Assembly: GCA_963556495.2 (NCBI GenBank)
Contig: OY747702.1
Span: forward strand, 22,022,403 to 22,086,402
Direction of reading: 5' to 3'
Source of the DNA: Valencia hispanica
Taxonomy: Eukaryota; Chordata; Actinopteri; Cyprinodontiformes; Valenciidae
DNA: 64,000 nucleotides
Part shown: positions 16,701 to 28,655 of the stretch, piece by piece
Layout of the letters: each line of letters opens with the position of its first letter
How positions within the stretch are numbered: position 1 is the stretch's first letter
Made by a program: the position numbers and the translations under genes
Notes under the pieces: model-generated
Told to the model about the DNA's origin: nothing
Database searches by the model: none
The model's input: only the letters and a program-made list of their open reading frames with translations

Positions 16701-18489
16701 TTAGCCTTAGCGAAGGGAATGAAGCAACTTCAGAACTGCCATTGAGATTGTTTATTAACAAGAAAATATGACAAAAATCAAAAATATTTTCCAAGAGTGG
16801 ATCTTCTTACAAATTTAAACCATACAATCCTCATTAAAATTGCTGAGCAGGCCTTTGTTGGCATATTAAATGTTCAAGTTCATGATGTGCTTGACTCACT
16901 GAATATGCTTGTTTGGAAGGGTTGCCATGAGAAAATATATTTTTTGTAAAAAATAAAAAGCGATCACAACTTAAGTGCAAAGTTCCATTTGCATGAATAA
17001 GAAATGAGACCAAAGTGGAGACAATACACAGTGGTTCATTTGGTCCAGCCCACCTCATAGCAACGATCAAGCATTGTCTTGGAGCTTCAGCTTGTGTTGC
17101 TTATGTCAAAGCTGGAAACAGAAATTTAATGTGTACTTTTTGAGCTCAGTGATTCCTAGCTCCAAGGCTCTCTGCTGAAATTAGATAAAATCCCACCACT
17201 ACAGATTTACTGGCTCATTTAGCAGGGTCAGAGGTGTGAACAAGAGAGCTTGGGGATATTGTGTTTGTCTTTAAAGATGCTGCAACAACACTTTGTTCTC
17301 TATTTGCACCTGGTGGAAAAGTTTATTATTTTTCTGGTCAGCGCTAAAGGTTCTGGATGTGTACCATTTTCTTCCACCTTTAGTGTTTATGGGCAGATCG
17401 GAACCCCAGGGACTGATGGTGGGTTATACAGTTAAGTGTTGCTCTGATTGAGTGAATTGCCTCTGGCAATAAAAGGTCAACATAAATAATCAATGAGGGG
17501 GAAATGTCAGATAGGAAGGAGGAGAGAAAATAGGAGCTGTTAGGTAACTGAGATGAGGCTGTCTTACATTTTCTGCTCTTTTTTAGAGTTAAAAAATCCA
17601 AACAATCTAAAAAGGATCACACATGAAATTAAAAGTTTGAATATTTCGTCTCAGACAAAAAAAGCAATATTTACAACAGTGCTCATGAGTAAATCATTGA
17701 TAGGTTGCTTTACGTTTAGTGTGCTCCTTTAAATCAATGCAGAAACAATTACCTGATGAGACCCCCACACAAGAGAGCAATGACACCTCATCTGAGCTCG
17801 GATTTAATTAGAACCCCTGGTAATTCAAAAGGATTTTCATATGAAAACATGCTTAATGATTAAATCCTAAAAGGAATCAATCCCATTAAGACTTCACTGT
17901 ACCTGTATGTAAATATTAATTAATGACTAACGTGGAATCAAAACAAAATCGACAAAATTTTACACTCAGACCACATTTTGACAACGTATTTATTGAAAAC
18001 ACTTTCTATTTAGACACAAATAAATCTGTCCCACAGCAGAAGTAAAGAAAGACCTGTTACTGTTACATCAAATGCTACATGTAAACCACTTTCTAGTGTT
18101 CCTAATTACAATGACTGCACATTTGTATTTTTTGCTAATTAAAGTTAAATCAAGAATTTTACATGTGAGCCTAAAGTAGAGGTCAACATTATTTGCAAAC
18201 ACTTTGAGCTGGCTGCTTTTAATTTTATTTGGTACAGACTATGTAAAAAGAAGGTTTTTAGGAAACAAAGTCATCCTAAAATAAAGCTTTAAAGTACAGG
18301 CATTAATAATTACCTTACAAGTTGCAAAAATAACATATGCCGATGATCCAGCTCTATTTTTAGGTTGCACTCACTGTAATCGCACGTCTTACCTTTGAAC
18401 AATATTGCACACACAGAAGATAAAACATTAATGATTTACATTGCGGAAATTGGTAGAGGTGTGTTGGTAATTCTTTGGATAGGTGATTG
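16701..18489. other. Intergenic region downstream of gpr151
   Basis: No gene is recognised. The stretch 17740-17940 is repeat-free and has several homeodomain-like ATTA cores (TTTAATTAGAACC, TATTAATTAATGAC) and an octamer-like ATATGAAAACATGC. It is a candidate regulatory element only. The gpr151 3' UTR should begin at 18489 and run down in coordinate; no clear polyadenylation site was chosen. Confidence 0.35.
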
Positions 18490-19818
18490 TCATTTTTTCT
18501 CTTCTTGGGTCTGGTTCTCCCACGGCACTGGATCATTTTCATCTGCATGCAATCCAGTCTCCCTGTCCTGCCAAAACTGCTCCACATCAGGCAAGACAAT
18601 TCCGTCTTTAAGGCTCACCCTGTCCGCCTCTCTTTCCCCTCTAGGTTTGCCTTGCTCCAGCGGAGGTTGAGTCTCGCTGCTGGTTTCCTGGCTGGAGCTG
18701 AGATGGAGCCCCCTCTCTCCCCTCAGCTGTCCTGAGGTCTCCGGTCTGGGACAGGGGGACTGGAGAGAGGTAGGGTTGTGGGGTCCAGGCTTTGGCTTAG
18801 GTGGAGGCTGTTTGCGCAGGGTGAGGCGCCTCCACAGCCCTCTGTAACTCTCCCTGAACTCTTCAGAGAGGAAGAGCACAATCAGAGGGTTCACCAAGGA
18901 CAGAGAGAAGGTGAGCAGCTGAGCAGAGAGGGTGAGGAAAAGGGGGGGAGAGGAAGTCACTGGCTGAGCTCCTTCGGTTTCTTTCTCTGCAAGATGGCGC
19001 TCCCAAACCCATACCACCCACTGAGGAAGCCACAGGATAGCCATGGCCAGGGTCAGGCTGAAAAGCATTAAAGTGAGCCTCCTGGATCGAATCTGTGTGC
19101 GCAGGTTCTGAGTCTTACTGGAGCGACGTTGGCAGTGACCATAAGCCTTCAAAAAGTACATCAGGGCAAAGCTGAGAGGCGCACAGTAGACCCCCAAGGG
19201 GTATGCTTTGACATACACAGACGTGAATTCCTTAGCTTCAGGAGGGAGCATCAGCACACACACAAGTCCACGGATCTCCCTGTGCAGCTTAGCAAACAGC
19301 CACAGCGGAATGGTGACAGAGCATGCAGACAACCAGATGAAGAAGAGGACCACCAGGATGGACCCCAGGTGGATGCTCACCTGCCTGGTGGGGTTTGAAA
19401 CGTATCGACTGCAGGCTTTAGCCATGAAAGCCACCGTGAGGCTCTTTGCCACCATGCAGGACTGGAGGAACCAGTCGGCCGTCTTGCACACCACCCAGCC
19501 CAGGTTCCAGCTCGCCTTGGAGTAGGAGACAGCCCTGAAAGGAACTGTGAACATTAGCACCAGCCCATCGGCAAACATCAGGTTGAAGAGGAGGGAGTTG
19601 ATGAGGGACAGTTTGCCCCTGTGGGCATTCGAGAACAAGATGACCATTGCAGTAAGATTACAAGCCACACCTAAAACACAAATGACTCCCAGAATAGCTG
19701 GCACCAAGACCCTAAGTTCGTTGGGGTCCCGATGGTGGAACAAGCCTGGTTCATTGAATGTCCACTTGTTTATGGAGTTGTTCTCCACATTCGAGTTGTT
19801 TCCAACTAGCTTATCCAT
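18490..19818 (-). CDS. gpr151: Orphan G protein-coupled receptor GPR151
   Basis: This is a class A orphan receptor. In mammals it is known for habenular and sensory neuron expression and has no settled ligand. The 442-residue frame has an N-terminus with NXS sites at Asn7 and Asn13, then seven hydrophobic segments starting at about residue 35. Visible landmarks are Asn54 in TM1, Asp84 in TM2, Cys111 (top of TM3) and Cys187 (loop 2) as the likely disulfide, LWLPQW in TM6 and NPLIV in TM7. The DRY position reads KAC and the NPxxY tyrosine is absent, both also atypical in human GPR151 as I remember it. TKTQNLRTQIRSRR before TM6 and the C-terminal LPDVEQFWQDRE..NDPVPWE are diagnostic. The start at 19816-19818 gives a normal-length N-terminus. 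The frame stays open to 19968, but a TTCTTATCAG acceptor-like site at 19840-19849 suggests that part is intron. The same-strand ppp2r2b lies upstream, matching mammalian order. Confidence 0.94.
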   Translation of the reverse strand: MDKLVGNNSNVENNSINKWTFNEPGLFHHRDPNELRVLVPAILGVICVLGVACNLTAMVILFSNAHRGKLSLINSLLFNLMFADGLVLMFTVPFRAVSYSKASWNLGWVVCKTADWFLQSCMVAKSLTVAFMAKACSRYVSNPTRQVSIHLGSILVVLFFIWLSACSVTIPLWLFAKLHREIRGLVCVLMLPPEAKEFTSVYVKAYPLGVYCAPLSFALMYFLKAYGHCQRRSSKTQNLRTQIRSRRLTLMLFSLTLAMAILWLPQWVVWVWERHLAEKETEGAQPVTSSPPLFLTLSAQLLTFSLSLVNPLIVLFLSEEFRESYRGLWRRLTLRKQPPPKPKPGPHNPTSLQSPCPRPETSGQLRGERGLHLSSSQETSSETQPPLEQGKPRGEREADRVSLKDGIVLPDVEQFWQDRETGLHADENDPVPWENQTQEEKK

Positions 19819-20075
19819 TGATTTCAAAGAGTTGATGATCTGATAAGAAAAAGATCTAAGAATACAGAGATAGCCAGAAGAGGAAAAACTGAAAAGCAAA
19901 AATAAATAAATAATGAAGCGATCTAAAAACAGAAATAGATTTTGATGAAATGCTGTTGAAAAGATCACATCAGGAGTTAATAGCTGGCAGTCAGGAGTTA
20001 AGAGTGGAGCTCTTGCCTGTGCTGCTTTATCCTTAGACGCAGATATGCAGCCCCTGCAGCGAGTTATAAAGATAC
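19819..20075 (-). promoter_or_regulatory. gpr151 5' flank with acceptor-like and TATA-like motifs
   Basis: On the - strand a pyrimidine-rich TTTTTCTTATCAG ends at 19840, a plausible acceptor for a 5' UTR exon that begins at 19839 and carries the ATG. Further up, a CTTTATAAC motif (complement at 20063-20071) could be a TATA-type element placed 200-250 bp upstream of the start codon. The first exon's donor is not obvious. Confidence 0.3.
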
Positions 20076-20146
20076 TGTTTGATTGACAGCTACTGTCCCC
20101 AGCTGGCTAAAAGCACGCAGACTACACCCACATGGGACTAATTAAG

Positions 20147-20179
<33 letters not shown>

Positions 20180-20392
20180 AAAACACACTGTACAATGTGT
20201 ACAAATGAAATGTAACTTAACCACAGGTTGACTTTTTTATTTTATTTTTTACATAATTACTATGCATTTTATTTCAATTTTAAATGGAATTTGCAGGGTA
20301 ATGACGGCTAAATTTGAGATGTGTTGTAGAAAATCAATTAGAATATGTTAAAGATTCAGGCCAATAAATAAAACATAGGCAGGAATTAAACA

Positions 20393-21325
20393 TACAGTAT
20401 GTCGCAAACGTATTCATAACCATCCCATTTTCTCACATTACGACCACAAACTGAAATGTCTTTCCATTGGATTTATATGGTAGTCCAACACATTGTAGTG
20501 CATAACTGTCAAGTGGAATCAAGATATATAGTTAAGACTGGCATGCGTTTACGTTCTGCCTGTTTTACCAGAGCTCAGGTGGAGGAATCTGTTGACAGGA
20601 AAACTGTTAGGAAGAGCGGCCATATGCAGTTTGCAACAATGCATGTAGGGGACATGGCAACAATGTGGAAGAAGCTGCTCCTGCTCTGGTCAGATGAGAA
20701 CAAAATTAAACTTTTGTGTCTTCATACAAATCACTATGTGGGGAAAGAAACAAACAGTTTTATCAGCATGAGCCCACCATCCCCACTGTCAAACATGCTG
20801 GTGGTCCCCAGCATTATGCAGCGGAGATAACGGAAGCAGGGAAGCTGGTCAGAGTTGATGGGAAGATTGATTGAGTTGAACACAGAGCGTTGTTGTATGA
20901 AAATCTGTCAGAGGCTGCAAAATACTTGGGATTAGCGCAGAGGGACATCTTCCAGGAGAGCAATGACCTTAATCATGCAACTAGAGCTACAGTGGAATCC
21001 TTTAAATCAAAGCATAGGCGACGTGTTTGAATAGGCTAGTCAAATCCAGACCTAAATCCAATTGAGAATTTGTAGCAAGACTTGGGAATGTATGTTTACA
21101 ATCATTCTCCGTCCAGTCTGACTGATCTTGACCTATTTTGCTAAGAACAATGGGTAAATACTGGACTGTAGACTTGCAGCTACGATTCCAACAAAGGTGG
21201 TTCTCCAAGGTATTGACATGGGGGTGGGGGGGGGGGGGTTGATACACCTGCAGATTTTGTAAAAAAATATATATATATTTTGAAAGCTTCGTATGATTTT
21301 CATCTCCCTTCATAAGTTGGCAGAT
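20393..21325 (+). mobile_element. Tc1-like transposon remnant
   Basis: The left end reads CAAACGTATTCATAACCATC, followed by degraded transposase sequence: AGCTCAGGTGGAGGAATCTG, ATGTGGAAGAAGCTGCTCC, TGGTCAGATGAGAACAAAAT, GGTCAGAGTTGATGGGAAGA and AAATCCAATTGAGAATTTGT. The right part is altered by a G-rich expansion at about 21221-21238. It lies between the gpr151 promoter side and the ppp2r2b 3' UTR. Multiple frame breaks make it non-coding. Confidence 0.8.
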
Positions 21326-22108
21326 TTTTGCATCTGCCTATCACATCGAATCCACCTGAGACTAGCCAGAATGCCTTTACCACTATTTTTCCACTAGAGG
21401 GCGTCCTCACATCAGAAGCTACACTGCTTTTGGTCAGCCCATAGCAGGTATAACTGTGATCTTTGACTGAACAGATGTTTACATATTTGAGTCCACACTA
21501 GCAGGCTTTGAGCTTGCAAATCTTTATTCCTTTTTTTATTCAAAGTAAGTCCAGTAAGCATAAAGACTGCATGGTAATTCAATGCATTTTGATACATTCT
21601 GAGCTATAAAAGTTGTTTTGTTTCAATTAGAAGTGTTACAAAGGAGGGTGGTTTAGAAGATATCACTGTTAACAGACTCACACACAGATATTCCCTGATT
21701 TTACAGAGTCCAGGTACACTTTTGACTGCTTTGCACGGAAATCTGAGACAGATCCAAGGCAGTTTCTGTGAGACGACCTCCTGCTGCTCACCTTCATCAA
21801 GAGAAGAAACATGCACAAGCATCGGAACGATCTCATATAAAACTGACTTCCGCTGACATCTTTTGGGGAGGAAAAAAAAATCATTCATGGCGCAGTGCTT
21901 CAAATGATCTGTAGATGTTCGACTGTCGGTTTCAATGGATTCACATCCAACGCATGCAAACGGAGCTGGTGGCATTTTGATGCTAAAATAGTCTAGTTTA
22001 AGATTCGATTAAATCATAAAGCTGACCATTTTTGTAATCTTATCACCTACAAATCATTTGAAGCACTATCCAAACAGGGCAACATATAACAAAGAGTTTT
22101 GTGTCATT
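21326..22108. other. Intergenic region downstream of ppp2r2b
   Basis: No gene is supported. A 123-codon frame on the - strand (21604-21975) has no family similarity I recognise and would lie just past the ppp2r2b 3' UTR, so I treat it as chance. Confidence 0.4.
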
Positions 22109-23047
22109 TTTATTTTTTTTAATTTGAAAAGAAAAAGTTGTTGCTTTATCATTTCTCCGAGAAACCGATGACATCAAACACACAGCGGCTCCTCTGTACA
22201 AACCCCCCCAACAACCCAGCATCTTCTCCTCCTTGTTATTACTTGCAACACACTGTCCACTTGCGATCAACATGAAGCTTTTTTTCTTACTTTCATTTCA
22301 TTGGTAAAGAAAGAGAGGGGAAAAAAAAGAAACAAAATCCCCTTAAGTTAACACTTAATTTAAAACATTCACACAGTCCCTTCCCCTCCCTCCCGCGCCC
22401 ACTACATCAAAGCCCCACATACCAAAAGAAGGCACCACAGCTTCTACACAGACTCACCACCCAAGAGAAGGACAAAACAAACGGCTTTAAATGAAATCGA
22501 CTCACGCCGCCTGGAAGGGCTTCATTCACGTCACAGACTACAGAAGTCTCGACAAGGAGACACGGAACTAGTGAGACTGACCCGTGCTGCGTGCAGTTTC
22601 TGTGGGTCAGGCCTTAACAGTCTCTTCATCTTCCTGCGCTGTCCTGTGCTTAACCTCGGCCACCGTCATGTGAGCTGGCTTTCTGTCTCTGTGCTCTGTT
22701 TTAAAATTCACTGCTCCCCTATCTGCCCTGTTTCTTCAGGGTCCAGTGGGCTGCTACATAACATTATTCATGCAGCGATCCTTCATGTTGCATAAACGCA
22801 CAGGATTCCATCCTTCTGTTGTCCGCATTGGGTGAATAAATTAAAATCAGAAGTCATTTTCTTGGAGTGAAGCCGTCACCCCGCAGTGTGTCTGTTTCGC
22901 CGTCCACTTTCTCGCATCAGTTTCTGGACACTTGACTCTCTTAAAGCAGAGCCGAGGGGCTGGGGGGGGGGGAATTTAAGACAGCAGGCCCTCACAAATG
23001 TTTGGGTCCAGGAGGGGTCATAAGTAGGGGCAGGCTGCCTTTTTTTT
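22109..23047 (-). other. ppp2r2b: Probable ppp2r2b 3' UTR
   Basis: The region follows the ppp2r2b stop codon on the - strand. AATAAA on that strand (complement at 22109-22114) is a candidate polyadenylation signal that would give a UTR of about 0.94 kb. Another AATAAA complement occurs near 21534, so the end is uncertain. No competing coding frame is seen. Confidence 0.4.
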
Positions 23048-23203
23048 TTAGTTCACTTTGTCCTGAAAGATGTAGAGGTTGTTGGTGGCCGCTACAGCGA
23101 TGATGTTCTCCTGCGGATGCCACGTCGTGTGGAGGATCTTCTTGCTGAAGTCGAGGCTGTCTACGCTGATCTCATCCTTGCGACGTTTCCCACCTACGCA
23201 CAC
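23048..23203 (-). CDS. ppp2r2b: ppp2r2b terminal coding exon 10
   Basis: The exon encodes [40 protein letters not shown] and [11 protein letters not shown], then TAA at 23048-23050. The acceptor is CTCCAG at 23204. It closes the last propeller blade. Confidence 0.97.
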   Translation of the reverse strand: MCVGGKRRKDEISVDSLDFSKKILHTTWHPQENIIAVAATNNLYIFQDKVN

Positions 23204-24621
23204 CTGGAGAGGGCAGAGGGACAGTCAGGTGTTTTTACACCTATATCATTACATCATTTTTTTTTTTTACTACTCCAGAGCAACACAATGCTTGAAGAAT
23301 TCACTTTTTGTTGTTGAAGCACCAATGAACAATAATGATAATGGTGGATAGATAGTGCTAAAATAGCATGCTTTTTTTTTTACATTTATTCTGTACAATT
23401 CAAGTGTGAAAAAAATTAAAAATTGTTTATATTGTATAGCTAACATTTTTTTGGAGCACAATTTAATCAAAAAACTGTATTCCGTCATGGCTATAGTTGA
23501 AAAACGAAATCCCTTTTCATCTCCAGCTTTCTAGCACATTTGTAACGTTTTGGGGTCAAAATGTGTTAGGATCTTTTCATTATCAACTCCCATAAAAGTC
23601 CCAGCTGTCACACGTAGCACACTACCAGTAGATGGCAGGGTTTCCTGCAGCTCCTTCAGTGGCGCTGTCAGACTCTGGACAACCTTGCTGAACACTTTCC
23701 ATCTTGTATTTAATCAGTTTTTTGTTCCCTTTTTTGCAGAATTGAGTAGTAACCAGTTACATTTACTCAGTTCCATTTAAGAGTAGTTTTACTACACCAG
23801 TTTTTTAAATTTTTACTTGGGTAATATTGTTTTGAAGTAACGCTACTCTTACTTGAGTAAAATATCTGGATCCTCTACCCACTGTGAGTAATTTCACTGA
23901 ATGAAAAACAAGCATGTTTTAACAAAAAATACACCAGACACGGACACACACCTACAGTTTATCAAAGGAGACCATCTGTTTCTACACAAGTTTTGTTTTT
24001 CTGATGTAATTTTCTGTCTGTTGAGCTTGTTACATTGTATATACAGTAAACATCAAATTGTCACAGGAAGTACTTTTTACCTTGTTCTGAGATATATATT
24101 TATTATAATATTTATTATAATATTTATATAAGTATTGGTACTATATTGAAAATAATCTAATTTAGAAAAGTGTTTTTTCTGCTTACAATTTGTTATTTTG
24201 TAATTGTCATTTATTTGTATCCATTTTTTTCATTTTAGTCTTTAAAGTACAAGAATTTGCCAATAACTTTATGTTTTTGTCTGTCTGATGAAATTGTTTT
24301 GAAAATATTAAATCAGATGTTCATCAGTACTCAAGTAGCCTTTTTACCAAATATTATTTTTACTCTTACTTGAGTCATTTCTTGGAAGGCTATTTTTCAC
24401 TTTTTACTTGAGTAAAAATATGTTGATGTAGTCCAAATCTTATTTTTCTTTAATGCGAAACAGATAACATAAACAACAAAGAACAAAACAGACATATAAC
24501 AAGACACAATAACATATTGCTAATCAGACAAATTGTGTGGAAAAAAGAGGGGGATTTAGTGATATGAACATGATCAGATGGACTAAACATATCAAGATTT
24601 AAGCTTGACATCAGGTAGTTA

Positions 24622-24717
<96 letters not shown>

Positions 24718-27700
24718 GGTGTGTGTGTTTGTGTGCGTGCGTGGGTGTGTGTGTTTGGTTTCAACTATATGTTATTTGAGTTTAGAAAAGTTATAAATGG
24801 GTTCCAGATCTCTTCAAAAGCTGACATATGCTTCCTTTTCTGAGCATTAATTTTCTCCATTGTAATATAGTTAAATATTAAATAAATCCAGTGAGTAATG
24901 TGACATTAAGTCTTTGCTTTCCAGTTTTGGAGGACTATTTTGTTAGCGATAGCTAGAGAAATAAGCAACGGATTTTTGAATTTAGGTGGAGTAACTAATT
25001 TGGAGAGATCACCTAGAAGACAGAGTGAAGCTGATGCTGGGACTCTGCAGCCCAGAAGGTGGTAAGTGTATCAGTAACAGTGATCCAAAGTGAGTTAACT
25101 GGTTGGCAAAGCCAGATGGCATGAAAATAGTTGTCTGTGCTGCCTAAGGTGCGTTGTGTGCAGATATCTGAATGAGCCAGTCCCATTTTAAACATTTTGC
25201 TTTGAGTGATGTGAGTTCTGTGAATGACTTTGTATTGTATAAATTGCAGGTTGGTGTTTGTGGTCATGGAGAAGATGTTTTTGCAGATTTGTTCCCAGAG
25301 ATCGGGGTTGGGAGAAAGATCCAGGTCATGTTCCCATTTGATTGTTGGAAGTGATATCATGGTGTTTAAGGTGGAAAGTAGTTGGTATAATTTAGAGATG
25401 AGTTTTTTTATTATTGTTGATTTTAATAATTCCTTTGATTAATGGGGATGATTCTAGTGTATTATGAAGTGTGTATGAAGTAGTGCTACTCTTACTCGAG
25501 TATGATTTTTGGGTACTCTACCCATCTCTGCCTTTTCCTGACAGATGCCTTTGAACAATAAGATCATTTGTAATCGCTCTGCACAGTAAGGCTTTAGCTA
25601 AATGATGCAAATGTCAAGAAAAGTGGATGTAAAGATGTATGGTTATTTGTCCTGTGATTCTCATTGTTGCCTTGTGATGGACTGGTTAACTGTCCAGGGT
25701 CCACCCCTCAATGAGTGCTAGAGAAAGGCACCAGACACAGATTTGTATAGGATATTCTGCATGTCAAAATAAAGGATAAAATAGAGGGAGGAATACAATT
25801 GTCATTATCTAATGTTTTTATATTCCATAAACTTAGTAAACTTCTATACATTCCAGATCTGCTGCATATTCATCTGGTGCCAACTACAGTGGAACTGACT
25901 TATTTCTGCTCTAACTCTAAACTTAGAGTCACTTTAATAAGCTTGGAAATCCTTCCCTGCGTCATTCCCTCGAGATTAGCCCTTACCATTCCAAATCAAA
26001 CCTTGTCTACATATCTTAGTCCATAGTTTATGCTGAACCAATAATGCAATCCAATAAAGCTGAACAAATAAATACAACGAGACTATGGTGCGATAAAAGA
26101 AGCTTTAAAGCAGGTGTGTTGGTTCTGATTTCTAATATATACTTTATCACAGCAAATTTTCCATCAAGAAAACATATAAGTTTACAGTGCGTACTAAATT
26201 TCTGTATTTATGAGCCTAACTGCTTAATATTGTGAATTGACTGATGTTTTTAAAAAAACTGCAAAAAAGGTTAAAAAAAATGTAATCTATCATTTGATTA
26301 AATGCTAAACAGATTGGGGAAAAGCATCTGATCACGCCAATCCTGGAATTTCACAGCAAGAACACCCAGTTGATGCCATTTATATTAGTTTGACATGGCT
26401 AATAATATCCCCTAAGGCAATTTTTTTCATGTGTATACAGTATATGAAACGTTGAGCTTCCAGATGTGGAGTTTAGCGTATCTAAAAATGCCGGATCTGA
26501 TGGACGTTACAAATTAATATGTCCAGCGACGTACCTTGCGGGGCTTCAGAATGGCTCTGGGTTTGCTGTTCTCTCTCGAAGCCTCCAGCGTGACGTCCCG
26601 TTTGGTGTTCCGGTCGAACATTCGGAAGAAATTGTTGTAGGAACCGGTCATTATGACGCTTAAGGAGGAGGGAAAAGCAGGGCGAAGGTTACTAAAATCT
26701 GCGCATGGATTTGACGGACTCGTCTCTCTGATGAGGATCGACTGAGACGTCTCACCTGTCCGATCCGTTCCAGACGCACTCAAACTTGTCAAAGATGCAG
26801 TCGTTCTCGTACAGAGAACAAAGTTTGCCCCGCAGGTAGTCGTGAACCTAAAAAACAAAGTTCATTTCCGTTCGGTCATCAGCAAAAGTCTTTAGATCAC
26901 CGAATTACTTTTCAGTGGACAACCCTAAGCTCCACTGACATATGCTCTACTCTCAGTAATCCTCCAGACCTGGTGATCTATACTGAGATATTAGGCAGCA
27001 GGTGGAGGCAGAGGAAGAATCCCCCAATGGTCTTATCAATCATGACCCGTCGTAGGATTGCTTCCCCACATCAGACAGGGTGGCTCTGATCCTGATGACC
27101 ACACGGTGGGAGGTTTAACCCTTCAGGTTGCATCTGCACTAGCACTATCCTCTAATAGATACTTGGTTCAATAAGCCCCTCCTGGGGTAATTGCTGAAGA
27201 TGACAAGTTTATGGGCCAGAGGATTGACAGTGAAACAGTATTAAGTTGACTGATTAGTTTAGAGTCAATAGGTTTTGATTTGATCGGGGCCAAGCTGGAA
27301 TTTCCTATCTTCACCAGCTGAGATTACTTTTTTTTTTTAGACTGAGGCTGGACACGACAAATACATTACCTGGTAGGTTTCAAGTGGTTTGTTCTCCATT
27401 TGGAGGTCCCACACCTTGACAGTGAGGTAGTCCCTTGTCATCAGGTAGCGCCCGTTGTGGCTGAACTTAACGTCGGAGATGGATGAGATTATTTCTGAGA
27501 AAAAGGAACGCGTTGACGGATCTTCTGGTTCTTCAAAGTCTACATAGAAGAAGGAAGAAGCAGAAAGCACATCAGCGCATTCACTCCAGAGAAACATACT
27601 GTTTTAGATCGCAGAGATGCAGCTGCATCTCTTCAGAGAATTACTTAGGGAGATAATCGTGGGTCAGCACGGTGGGCAAATATTGCTTATGATTCATATT

Positions 27701-28620
27701 GATTCTGGCAGCTGCTGATCCGTGTGCAGGCCAGCACACCGGGGATGAGAGCCAGGCATTCCATCGTTAGCTGTCAAGTCAGTTCCTCCCCACCCTTCCT
27801 TCCTTCCTCCCCCCCGTCTCATCTCTATTTCTTTAAAAAATGCCCCCCCCCCTCCACCGTCACTCCTGCTCCTCAGCTGAGGCCTGGAGGATCGGTCTGT
27901 GATGTGTCAGTAGGGAGTCTAACTAGGGCTGCAGCGTGAGAGATGAAAAAATGAAGGGGGATGAGGAAGGGATAAGAAAAACAAATCAATGTCAAAGTAC
28001 CAGCCACATATGAGCCCCATTGGACTTCTGTGTGTGTGTGTGTGTGTGTGCCAGAGAAGGAGTGTTTGGGAATAAGGGGAAGAGTGCATGTATATATGCA
28101 TTTGTGTGTGCACGACCCTGCCCTCCCGCTCCAGGGGTGTATAATAGGGTCTCTTGGGAGTCAACAGGGGGAGGGCAGAGGGTTTGTTTGGCCCCTCTTG
28201 CTCTGTCCTTGGGGCATTTGACAATCCCCTCCTAAATCCTCTAACCATCCCTCACCCATCCATCCATCCTGGCTGTAGTGCTGATTGATACCAGAAGTCT
28301 CAAGGATTTATGGGTGTGGAGGTAGACGCAGAATAATTCTGGGGCTCACTCTAGCATATCTGCTTTGTTTATGAAATTGTGCAGTTATACCAGTTGATTT
28401 TTTTATTTTATTTTTTACTTTCTGAAACTTTACAATCAAAAACCTTAAAGTATTCTTATTGGACGTTTATTTGACAGGGAAACACAAAGTAGACTATATT
28501 TGGGATCTGAAAGAAAGAAATAGAAGAGTTTCAATAATTTTTTACAAATAAAGATATTAAAGGTGTGGCATTCAATTTTATTATTATTATTATTATTATT
28601 AATATTATTATTATTATTGT

Positions 28621-28655
<35 letters not shown>

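Larger units (their letters stand above)
24240..25520. mobile_element. hAT-like repeat interrupted by an L1-type LINE
   Basis: The left part up to 24432 ends in TTTTTACTTGAGTAAAAATA then TGTTGATGTAGT. The right part resumes at 25476 with TGAAGTAGTGCTACTCTTAC and ends GGGTACTCTACCCATCTCTG near 25515. The two parts align as one repeat when the interior is removed. The flanks TGATGTAGT (24424-24432) and TGAAGTAGT (25476-25484) look like a 9-bp target duplication with one mismatch. Confidence 0.55.
23204..26534 (-). other. ppp2r2b intron 9 with nested repeats
   Basis: The 3.3-kb intron contains hAT-like repeat segments (23745-23885, about 24240-24432 and 25476-25520), an L1-type LINE fragment and a long GT microsatellite. 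Otherwise it shows no coding potential. Confidence 0.7.

Noticed and set aside
16429..16794. Proline-rich frames as a protein gene
   Set aside because: The proline run comes from a G-rich low-complexity tract. It lies at the 5' side of the LINE, and there is no family resemblance or splice structure.
18778..19843. + strand frames across the GPCR
   Set aside because: They are antisense shadows of gpr151.
21604..21975. 123-codon frame on the - strand just past ppp2r2b
   Set aside because: It is not similar to any family I know and has no supporting splice or promoter signals. It is best explained as chance in intergenic sequence.
24450..24843. Frames rich in His-Thr or Cys-Val
   Set aside because: They are direct translations of the GT/CA microsatellite.
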